This document shows positions 46,201 through 56,002 of a stretch of 64,000 bases of DNA, in pieces. Source of the DNA: Desmodus rotundus (Eukaryota > Chordata > Mammalia > Chiroptera > Phyllostomidae). The first letter of the stretch is position 1; every line of letters begins with the position of its first letter. Made by a program: the position numbers and the translations under genes. The notes beneath the pieces are model-generated. The model saw only the letters and a list, made by a program, of their open reading frames with translations, searched no databases and was not told the DNA's origin. Location of the stretch: the NCBI RefSeq assembly GCF_022682495.2, contig NC_071397.1, positions 13,173,082-13,237,081 on the forward strand. Direction: 5' to 3'.

Positions 46201-47672
46201 GAACAGGGATTACTTATAAGTACAGGAAGTGATAGTTGCAGGAGGAGCCTTTAGAGTGAGGGGTCCAGAGCAGGAGTAGTATAGTACAAGGACCCAAAAT
46301 GAGGCTGGAGAGGCAGAGAGAAGCTGAATCATGCAGGGTTTCCAAGGCCATGTCAAGGACCTTAGACTTTAGCTCAAGAGCAATGGGAAGACAGGGAAGG
46401 GCTTTAGGCAGAGTGAGAGGTGATTGCAGCTGCGTGGGAAATCTAAAGTATTTTAGGAACTTTGTGATTACAATAATAAATCAGCACTGCAACCGATTAT
46501 CAACAGAGCTTGGAGGAGCATTCTCCAGAGTGAATTCAGTTGGCTGTTAAGGAAGATAAATAACCTCACACGGGAAAGTTGCAGAAGAGAGCTCCAGAGA
46601 CTTGCAAATTAGGCCAGAGGTGGGGGGTTGGACAAAACAGAGACCTCAGACTCTTGTACCTGAGATAGGAACCTTGGAAGTGAGAAAGGAGAGGTAGGCA
46701 TTCGGTTCCTTCTGTCACAACCTCGAAGTCTATTTTGAAGGAATATAGGAGCATTTTCCTGTTGCATCTTAGACTTACTATTGATAATTTGCAATATTTC
46801 AAAAAGGGAAGGATGATGAGGACAACCAGAAGACCTGCTCCCCACATCAGTGCAAGACTATTTTCCTGGTGCGTCACCTGTCCCCAGTAGGTGGACACCT
46901 TGTAAGGAGAGAAATGGGCAAACAGATGGTCTTAGTTTGCAACATCATTAGTTAACCAGACCACTGCCAATTGAACTTAGACAAATAGATCAATGAGGGA
47001 GTGAGTACAAGGGAGTCCTTTTAAGTTTAAAAAAGAAAATGTGTACATTTATCAGAAAATAAGTTTGGCTGAAGAAAAAATGAGCAATAATCCTCTAATT
47101 ACCTATATTGAGAGATCTCTAAATTGGCTTGAAACCCTGCAAAGCTCCAGTAAACCTGGCTTTAGCCAGTTACTAATTGATTCGATGGGATTATGCAAGA
47201 GAAGCCAAACAAATCAGCATAGACACCCAAGGACGCTTAGATCTCCTGTCAAAGAACTGTGGATCATTTTGACTGCATTTGATGGGAACCACCAGTTAAG
47301 AAGCCTTTTACTGAGTATGACCAGAGCTAGAAATTCTAAATAAACCATGGAAACTAATGCATAGAACAGGGTGTGTGCATTTGTGTATAGCTGTTGGAAA
47401 TTAAAAAATCCATATCTAGTAACATTCAACATAAGTATTTGACTCTAATGTTTTATTTGGTATTGCATTTGGTATCTCATAACTGCCCCTTCTCAACTCC
47501 TTCCCTCTCCCCCCCATTTATTGAATCCAGGGCTAGAACTTAAGGAGAAGCTGAGAATCTTTTGAATGGTAAAGAGATCAAAACATATGATAATCACCAA
47601 CATTCAGGATGCTGGCTGTTCTATCACCCCAGGTCCCTGAGTGAAGATGTTCTGTTGGCCCACAGGTGAGTG
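46201..47672. other. Mostly unassigned; ancient repeat at 46220-46470
   Basis: 'ctggagaggcagagagaagctgaatcatgcagggtttccaaggccatgtcaaggaccttagactttagctc' belongs to the same mammal-wide repeat style as 36320-36530. A 110-codon antisense frame at 46566-46898 has no signature. Confidence 0.35.
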
Positions 47673-47885
47673 AGAAACAGACCTTTGTGCCCTGGCCAAG
47701 TGCTCGGTGGGTTGGAGCATTTTCCTGATGTGGCAGGATTGTGGGTTTGATCCCTGGTTAGGGCACATATAAGAAGCAACCAATGAAGGCAGAAACAAGT
47801 GGAACAACAAATTGATGTCTCTGTCTCTCTACAAAAATAAATAAATAAATAAAATAAAAATTTAGAAAAGAAACAGACCTTTGTG
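47673..47885 (+). mobile_element. VES SINE with perfect 17-bp target duplication
   Basis: agaaacagacctttgtg at 47673-47689 and 47869-47885 is exact. The SINE between starts 'ccctggccaagtgctcgg', has 'gggtttgatccctggttagggcac' and ends in (aaat)n plus an A-rich tail. It lacks part of the usual middle. Confidence 0.9.
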
Positions 47886-48059
47886 ACTGTAACTCACTGA
47901 GAGCTTACAGTTGCTTGTTATTGCAGAATAAATCTAGAGCACAGGTGTAGTTCCCACTAGGAGCTCAACAATGTTTTATTTTGTCTTCCTGAGTCATGCC
48001 ACAGAATTGAAGCATTTGTAATTTCTAGTTCATGAAACAGTATCAATAGTCATCCATGC

Positions 48060-48560
48060 ATGTCCCTCTTACGTTTTATTTATTCTCTTGAATTTGATTA
48101 TTTTTATAATGAACATCCATGAACCTACCACCCAGGCCAAGAAGGAGATTGTCAACAACCCCCTCTAAGTATGCCCTTTTTTTACCCCCTTCTCCTACCT
48201 CCTTGCACTGGGATAACCTTTATCTTGAATTTCCTGTTTCTCATTTCCTTGCATTAAAAAAATTAATCTGTTTTATCGTGTGTCTGTAGGCCTAGGCAAT
48301 ATATCGTTTTGGCTTTTGAACTTTATAAAAAATGTAGGTATACATCTCCTGGAACTTGCATTGTTTTTTCAATCTAATTCATCCATATTCCTATTCATAG
48401 CAGTAATTCTTTCATTTTTTCTGCTGTATGGTAATATGGCATTGCATGAGTATCCCAATAGTTTATTCATCCTCCTATCAACAGGCATCTGAGTTATCTC
48501 ATTTTCTTACTATTACAATGTGCTGCTATAACTTTCTCGTACACGTCTAGGAGCAAACAT
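48060..48560 (-). repeat. Old L1 ORF2-end/3' fragment (minus)
   Basis: 'ttattcatcctcctatcaacaggcatctgagttatctcattttcttactattacaatgtgctgctataactttc' is the reversed L1 ORF2 3' end, as in the 38.4-38.5 kb copy. The left part is more diverged. Confidence 0.6.
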
Positions 48561-49004
48561 CTGCAAGAACGATGACAGAAATAAAAATGGGGACACGGTA
48601 AGATATCCTTAGGTTTAACATTATTTGAAATGTCAAAATTGAAAAGTCTATCAAGATCACATGTTGGAGTGACGAGAATCAGTGGGATCTTGTGTACATT
48701 TCTGATGGAGCATTGACACAAACAGCATTTGAAATACCTTGGCATTTTTCTTAAAGCTGAACATTGGCATAACCTACAACGAATCTCAGTAAATGTTGAA
48801 TGAGTACATGAATAAGTACGACCTCCCAGAATTGGTTAAGATACGTTCTAACTCTTTCTGGTTTTGCCCCTTACAAGGCCCCTAGTGACTTCTCCATCTG
48901 CGTGGATTTTGATCCCTGGCTCACCTGTTCCTGTCCACGTTGTGCCCTGACGTCATTCAGGTGACCTTCGATTCCCAGGTGGATGAGTCATTCTATATGT
49001 AGTC
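48561..49004. other. Unassigned sequence
   Basis: Possible L2 trace ('ccttacaaggcccctagtgacttctcc') but not enough to call. Confidence 0.3.
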
Positions 49005-49110
49005 TTCTCTTTATATGATACCAGTATGAGGACTAAAGAAGCTAATAAATCCAAAGGGCTTAGAACAGTGTCAGTGCTATATAAATTTTATTATTATTAT
49101 TGTATTTCCT
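49005..49110 (+). repeat. MIR 3' part (plus)
   Basis: 'gtatgaggactaaagaagctaataaatccaaagggcttagaacagtgtcagtgctatataaattttattattatt' follows MIR's 3' order. Confidence 0.65.
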
Positions 49111-51706
49111 TCAGTGCTCTTATAGAAAAATTGCACTCTGGTCTAGTACATAATTCAAGTGTTCTTGGCTCCTTGGCTAAATATATTTGTACACTCTTTC
49201 CATTTCATTTTAATGTGGGGCCCAAATATTTGTTTTTCTAATATATTTTTCCCAATTTCCCCCTGGGAGGTCCCCATAGTGAACAACCAAACTTCAGTCG
49301 AGTTCTAGGTATGCCCACAGTGTCCATTACTCAAGGGTCACACTTCCCCTTCCTTCCCTTTGAAAGGATGGTTCCACTCTGACTTCGCCTGCTCATGGTC
49401 GTTACGACACCTAATGAGGATTTTGACTCCCCCCGCCACTGGAGCCATGCCTTCCCTTACAGTTCTGACTTGTCCAGGGCATGAGTCATTTCTACTTTTT
49501 CCCCCGTCAATCACACTGCCACCTTGGAACTTACTAACCAATGCTCAAAATAGCTTATGCTGATCTTATTGCTTTTCTCCTCAAACTATTCAAAATTTCT
49601 CGACCACCTTGTATAGCTGTTCCAGTCATCAAAGTCAGGTTCCCCTATTGAATTTATTATTGATTCCCTTTCGATAGCTTTATGAGAACTGCTGGAATTT
49701 CTCTCCTATATCAGGACAAAACATGCATTCAGCATTGCTGTTTGGGGATTTAAAGCATGTGCAACTCGCTCTGCAGTTCACCAAGTAGAATTCGCTCTCA
49801 GCCAGGAGGGACTTGAAGAGCACAGCTGAGATTTAGATGAAGCAGGTACAATGTTGATCATGGATCCATCAGGCAGTCCTTCGTTTTTACCTCCGTCAGG
49901 CAGAGATCATCTACACAAGTCAACTTCACAGTCTGTGAGAGAATTATGTCCTGGGCATCCCAGATATATTGTTTACAGCCTCTGGGCAAGGGCTTGGAAT
50001 GAGACATGGGGCCTTGTGGAGTGTCAGGAGAAAACTGCTCCTGGCCCACGCTAATAGCGACTCCTGCCGCCTGCCCACCCTCCCACCGCCAGAGATGAGC
50101 GGAGTGCCTGGATGCTTTTTTTTCTTCTTCTTCTTCACAAATCCCCCAAAGGTACTTAGGCTATAAACCATTCCATCAGTTCTACTGGTCCACTTAATTG
50201 TACCACCATCTGAGAAACTGCATAGTATTTTAAGGAGTTTTGCTGCTTATACAACCTGAATTCTCAGAGTAAGGAGCATTAGGTGATTACTAACTGCAGT
50301 AAGCTTTTAATATCCTACATAATATTTTCTTCCCTAAGGGAATTCCAATAGACTGTTGAGGAAAGTGATTGTGATGTTACCACTTTTAAGGAAATTGGGT
50401 CAAGAAGGTCTAGGCCCTCCAAAATGGTATTTACTCTCACATCAATAGGTGTCTTTGATCACAACAATATAACTTGACCCGGAAGAACACAAGTTTTTTC
50501 AAAAGTTTAGGGTTATATCCTAGGTAGCTCCCAGGATAAAAATAGTGTTGTATACTCAGAAGGATGGGAAGGAAAGCAGTCTGGGGACCCTGGTAACCAG
50601 GACTAACCAACAGGCTGTTCAGGAGACTACCATTGGGATGACATTGTGCTAGGGGCATCATTAGTACCAAACAGACCACAGAGAATGGGGACAGAAAAAT
50701 CCCCTCCCTGCAAAAGAGGAGCTCTTTCAAAAAGAAAGGAAAGAATCCTGAGTATGCTAGGGCATGTACGTGTACATATGTGTGTGTACATGTGTGTACA
50801 TGTGTGTGTATGTGTGTGCACATGTGTGTGCACGTGTGTGCGCGCGTATGTGTGTGTTGCAAATGGGGAGAAGAAAAATCTGTTGACAAAACCATCCACG
50901 GTGCAGGCCATGAGAAATTACAGGAGCAGTATTTGCATCTAAATAAAGCCAGCAAGGGGACTGTTGACAGGTGTCATTTTCCAGGCTCTACTAGCCAATG
51001 GCTTGCACCAACCACCTAAAACACTGCAAATTGGGAAGTTTTGTCCCTGGAGAGTGTTGGACTTCCTGCAGAAAGGGGGATAGGGTTACATAAGTTGCAA
51101 TATGCTTAGAATACTGACCCTAATATGCTTGAAACTGTCCCGCAAGGAAGCCCGTGAGCTCTTGTAAGTTTCTCTAGATCTGGTACTGACATGCACAATT
51201 TGGCCAAGCCCAGTCTTAGAGCTATAAATGTCACCTCAGCACAGACTCGCCAGCTCAGTCAGCTGTGATGATCCTTTCCAGCAGAAATGCGTTTGACTCA
51301 CTGTCATGCCTTGGGGAGTTCATCCACTATAGGTGCACATTGTCTCTGTGGGAAGGAAGGCCTTGCCACAATATTCACATTACTTAACTTCTTAGTCAGC
51401 CCTGGAGAGAAGGGTTTATGTTACAAAGGGTAATGAAATTTAGCCTGAGGGCCTAGAATGAGACAGATACTGTTTTCAGTGGCCAGCTTCTTCAGCTCTG
51501 TGCAATCAGCACTTTCCTCATTTCCTCTACATAACTGCTTAAAGCCAAACTCTGAGTCCCTGGCTTCTAAGGTCAGTCATGGGAGAAGAAGATTGGGGGA
51601 GTTTGGGGGATATTATCTGGGTTTCTAAGTCACAATAACCATCGCTGTTATTTCTCACTCCAACAGTGTTTCTCCAAAGGACACAACTTTATTTATTCAG
51701 CACTGG
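49111..51706. other. Unassigned, with a TG-type microsatellite at 50765-50862
   Basis: The repeat is TG-rich with ca/ta interruptions (gtacatgtgtgtgtac...). It produces His/Thr-rich and Cys/Val-rich chance frames on the two strands. No gene elsewhere in the stretch. Confidence 0.45.
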
Positions 51707-51890
51707 TCATATAATTTGTGGGGACCAGTGCAAAATGAAAATGTGGGGCCCTATGTTTACAACTTACTAAGAATTTTAAGGCTGCAGCAGCAGAGCATAG
51801 ACGGAGCGCACACCTTCCCGAGCGCAGGGCCCTCGGGCACGGGTTGCAGGCCCATGAGGCTGATCCCACGTCTGTTTCTTCCAGCCCATT
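51707..51890. repeat. hAT-like ancient repeat
   Basis: 'ataatttgtggggaccagtgcaaaatgaaaatgtggggccct' and 'gggttgcaggcccatgaggctgatcc' resemble a mammalian hAT non-autonomous family. Ends not defined. Confidence 0.45.
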
Positions 51891-52189
51891 TGTCATTTTA
51901 CTGCCCATGTTTAACTGGCTTGTTGGTGCTCCTTTCTTCCTGGTCTTTCCCTGGCCTGTCTCTGTTCACAACTGCATACACACGGTCCTGTACCACGTAA
52001 CGATTCGGATACGAGAAAGGCATCATTAGGCGGTTTTGTCATTGTGCAAACGTCATGGGGTGCACTCACGCAAATATACACGGTATAGAGCCTGCTACAC
52101 ACCTTGGCTATGTGGCGTAACCTGTTGGTCCTGGGCTGTAAGCCTGGGCAGCAAAACTAAATCAAGCACAAGAGAAAATGATGCATTCA

Positions 52190-52545
52190 AAAGATGCAGT
52201 AATTACAGTATTATTGACTATATTTCCTATGCTGAACTTTCCCTCCCTATGACAATTTTGTATGTACCAATTTGTATTTCTTAATCCCTTCACCTTTTCT
52301 ACACATCCCCCCCAAATCCCCTCCCATCTGGCAGCTTTCAGTTTGTTCTCTGTGTCTATGAGTCTTTTCTGTTTTGTTTGTTCATTTATTTTGCTGGTTA
52401 TGTGCTAGGTGGGTACTTGAAATATTAGAGGGGATCACTTTCTAAATCATAATTGTCTAACCACTATGCTGTACACCTGAAACTAATATAAAATAATATT
52501 AAATGTCAACTGTAATTTTTAAAAACTATGTTTTTAAAGATGTAG
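52190..52545 (+). mobile_element. Small twin-primed L1 3' UTR insertion
   Basis: An approximate duplication aaagatgcag (52190-52199) / aaagatgtag (52536-52545) flanks two L1 3' UTR parts. 52200-52395 is reversed ('ttcttaatcccttcacc', 'ctcccatctggcagc', 'ctatgagtcttttctg'). 52396-52535 is forward ('gatcactttctaaatca', 'aaccactatgctgtacacctgaaac'). The reversed part is upstream of the forward part in L1 order, so this is another 5' inversion. Confidence 0.7.
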
Positions 52546-52648
52546 AGAATGCATGAGGCTGCTGCCTACATAACACAGTATACTGTTTTACACCAAACTT
52601 TGGGGGGTTTTATTAGTAAAAAGACTACACTTTAAAATAAACCTAAGT

Positions 52649-55226
52649 AGTATAGTAAAGTAAGATGGCGGCGTAGGCAGACATGGCCTACCTCCTCGCA
52701 TGACAACATCAAAATTTCAAATAAAATATAGAATAACCATTACTCAGAACCATCAGAAATCGAGTTGAATGGAAGTCTGACCACGATGGAATTAAAGAAA
52801 CCACATCAGTCCAGACTGGTACGAGGGGTGCAGATGCAGATTGGGCTGGTCCCTTACACATGAGTGGTGGGTAAAAATTCGGGAAGGATATCTCGGGAGC
52901 GAGGACTACCAGCCCCACATCAGGACCCCTATCCCAGGGTTCCAGTGCCAGAAAGATAAGTCCCTACAACTTCTGGCTGCAAAAACTAGTGGGGATTGTG
53001 TTGGTGGAAGAAACTTCTGGAGTCCCAAGCAGTTCCTATTAAACAACTCACACACAGACTCACCTACTCAGACTTACTCCCTCTGAGTTCCAGCACCAGG
53101 GTAGCAGCTTGAAAAGCACCAGTGGCATACAGAGAGAAACCAAAGTATCTGGCATCAAGGCAAACAGAGGCCATTGTCCCTTTCCTAAACACTGCGCCCA
53201 CAGAGTGATCAAGCTGGTGCCACATCTGAGACACCATCAGCCTGACTAACACTATTTGACCTGCCTTGCAGATCCCCAGAGACTCTGCCCCCCCACCAAT
53301 TTACTGGCCCACCCAAGATGCTTTTCCATATGAATGGCTGGTGTTAGCTCATGCTTCACAACTTCCTAAATCCTATCAAATAAGCAACAGCTGTCCTCAG
53401 TGAGCTGCAGGCCCAGCACTAGTAGCAGGCAGCCTAGATTCACAGTTTGACTTTTCCTGGAAATCTCCAAGCCCAGCATAAGTAGCAGCCATCTCAGATT
53501 GCTTGATAGCTCATGAACCATGGCCCCAGGCAGAACAAAGGTCGGGGCTGATCTTGGCCTGCACCACCCAGGAAACGCCAGAGCCTGTGCACCCAGTGGA
53601 CAGCTACAGACCATGTCAGAGCACCACCCACCTGCTCATGCACAGTTGATCTTCCGTGGAGGGTGGAGGTTGGTGGTCAGTGGTCACAGCAAATCCTTGC
53701 AGCTCACTGGCCTGGTAAATCCCTCCCACTGACCTGCCAATGGCAACCAACACTGAACTATAAGAGGAGGGTGTACTCAGCCCCAAATGAAGGGTGTACC
53801 TCAAGTACCCAGCTTGGGTGATAGGCGAGGCTGTGCCACTGGACCCTACAGAACACCTACTACATTAGGCCACACTACCAAGACAGGGAGTTATAGCAAT
53901 TCTACCTAATACATAGAAACAAACACAGGGAAGCTGCCAAAATAAGGAGACAAAGAAACACAGCCCAAATGAAAAAATAGATTAAAACTCCAGAAAAAGA
54001 GATAAACAAAATGGAGATAAGTTATCTATCAGATCCAGAGTTCAAAACACTGGTTATAAGGATGCTCAAGGAAGTTGGTGAAGACTTCAGCAGCATAAAA
54101 AAGATCCAGTCAGAAAGGAAGGATACACTAATTGAAATAAAGAACAATTTACAGGGAAACAACAGGAGGGTGGATGAAGCGGAGAATCAACTCAATGATA
54201 TGGAACATAAGGGGGAAAAAAACAACCAATCAGAACAACAAGAAGAAAAAGAAACCAAAAACATGAGGATAGGATAAGCAGCCTCTGGGACAACTAAAAA
54301 TGGTCCAACATTCACTTTATAGGGATGCCAGAAGGAGAAGAGAAAGAGCAAGAAATTGGGAATCTATTTGAAAAAATAATGAAAGAATACTTCCTTAATT
54401 TGGTGAAGGAAATGGACATGCAAAAGCAGGAAGCACAAAGAGTCCCAAACAAATTGGATATAAAGAAGCCCACTCTAAGATACATCATAATTAAAAGGCA
54501 AAAGGTTAAAGGTAAAGAGAGAATCTTAAAAGCAGCGACAGGAAAGAAGTTAGAAGTTAGTTACCTTCAGGGGAGTTCCCATAAGACCATTAGCTGATTT
54601 CTCAAAAGAATCTTTGCAGGCTAGAAGGGATTGGCAAGAAATATTTAAAGTGATGAAAAGCAGGGACCTATAGCCAAGGTTGCTCTACCCAGCAAAGCTA
54701 GCATATAGAATCAAAGGGCAGATAAAGACCTTCTAAGGCAAGAAAAAACTAAAGGAGTTCATCATCACCAAGCCATTATTATATGAAATATTAAAGGGAC
54801 TTATTTAAGAAAAAGAATATCAAAACTATGAACAAAAAATGGCTACAAATACAAATCTATCAACAATTGAATCTAAAAAACAAACTAAGCAAACAAGAAC
54901 AGAGACAGAATCATGGATACAGAGAATGTTTTGATGGCTGCCAGATGGAAGGAGGATGTAGGGAAATGGATGAAGAGGGGAAGGGATTACAAATCGGTAC
55001 AAATAGGTAGTTACAGAATAGCCATGGGGATTTAAGGTACAATATTGGAAATGGGGTCACCTAAGAACTTATATGCATGACCCATAGAAATGAACAATGG
55101 TGGAGAGATTGCCTGTGGGAATGAGGGGTGCTGTGTGGAAGGGGAAAAGTGGGAAAAATTAGGACAACTGTAACAGCATAATCAATAAAATATAATTTTT
55201 TTAAAATTTTTAAAGGAAGTATAGTA
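52649..55226 (+). mobile_element. HAL1-like element, copy C, near full length
   Basis: agtatagta at 52649-52657 and 55218-55226 flank about 2.56 kb. The 5' end carries 'taagatggcggcgtagg' (52661-52677), like the YY1-site start of L1 5' UTRs. About 1.3 kb of 5' region precedes an ORF1-like region (54011-54810), then 'aaaaacaaactaagcaaacaagaacag', a 3' UTR and an 'aatcaataaaatataatt' tail. ORF2 is absent, and the 2.5-kb size is that expected of half-L1 elements. Most complete of the three copies. Confidence 0.85.
54011..54810 (+). pseudogene. HAL1 ORF1, copy C, broken
   Basis: An N-terminal helical piece (54011-54277: 'DPEFKTLVIRMLKEVGEDFSS', then E/K/N/Q-rich coiled coil ending 'KNMRIG') is followed after a stop by 54325-54597 ('PEGEEKEQEIGNLFEKI...', RRM-like). 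A C-terminal part continues in other frames to about 54808, ending with the 'LLYEILKGLI' motif. It would bind its own RNA if intact. It has at least one stop and two frame changes. Confidence 0.75.
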
Positions 55227-55440
55227 TAGTTAATACTATCATAAACTATATATAACTACAGTTATGTACAGTAAATACATAAACCAGCAACGCAATCATT
55301 TATTATCATCAGGTATTAAGTCCCATACATCATTGCACATGCTATACTTTCCTATGACTGGCAGCGCAGTAATTTTGTTAATACCAGCATCACCACAAAC
55401 AAGTGAGTAATGCATTATGCTAGGATGTTAGAATGGCTAC

Positions 55441-55819
55441 TGTTGGGGGCTGGGATAAGCCTGAAACAGGCTGATACAATCAGACTTGAAGGTTGCACCG
55501 GAATAACAGGATGCTGCGGTCAGGAGCCATGGAATCCCTCCCCCCTGAACATGCAGCTGGCACACCAATCAGTGCCTTGATCACGCGCCCGCCATGCACC
55601 CCCTGGCCAATCGCAGGCTAGAGCACGCTTTGAAGCCACCTATCCACTGCACTTCCTCTACTGCCCTCCTCTATATAACTCCCTCCGTTTTGAAATAAAT
55701 TTGCAGCTTGATCAGAATCCTTTGTCTTGCTGCCGTTCTTTCGCGCCTCCTGTCCCATCCCTTTTCATCCGTTGCAGGTATATCGGCGGACCCCGTTGAC
55801 TGCCTCGCAGGCCGAGGCA
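55441..55819 (+). promoter_or_regulatory. 5' LTR with promoter of the young ERV
   Basis: U3 has two CCAAT boxes (55565-55569 and 55607-55611) and a TATA box TATATAA (55672-55678). AATAAA (55694-55699) lies only 15 bp after the TATA box, so it is probably in U3, upstream of or at the start of a short R. This is a layout known in some betaretroviruses. The LTR drives transcription into the leader; no mutation separates it from the 3' copy. Confidence 0.85.
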
Positions 55820-55821
55820 AC

Positions 55822-55839
55822 TGGCGCCCAACGTGGGGC
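55822..55839 (+). other. Primer binding site, tRNA-Lys-1,2 type
   Basis: TGGCGCCCAACGTGGGGC begins two bases after the LTR. It is complementary to the 3' end of tRNA-Lys-1,2, the primer of several betaretroviruses and relatives. Confidence 0.9.
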
Positions 55840-55984
55840 TCGACTGTTCGCCTGTGCGGACTGCTGTCCCCTTCGATCGCAGCGTTTCGCCCGGCTCGCC
55901 GCCAGCGTTTCGCCCGGCTCACCGCGACTACCCGACCGCGCGCCGGCATTCCCTGACGACCCCCGTTCCCCGACAGCGGCATTT

Positions 55985-55995
55985 CAAAGGTAAGA
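55985..55995 (+). other. Probable splice donor in the ERV leader
   Basis: CAAAG|GTAAGA (intron starts at 55990) is a near-consensus donor lying 13 bases before the gag ATG. It fits the donor for a spliced env message. The matching env acceptor was probably lost with the deletion. Confidence 0.55.
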
Positions 55996-56002
55996 CCCAA
56001 CC

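Noticed and set aside
50437..50955. 172-codon minus frame with a His/Thr-rich repeat
   Set aside because: It is the translation of the TG microsatellite plus chance flanks; the opposite strand is also open.
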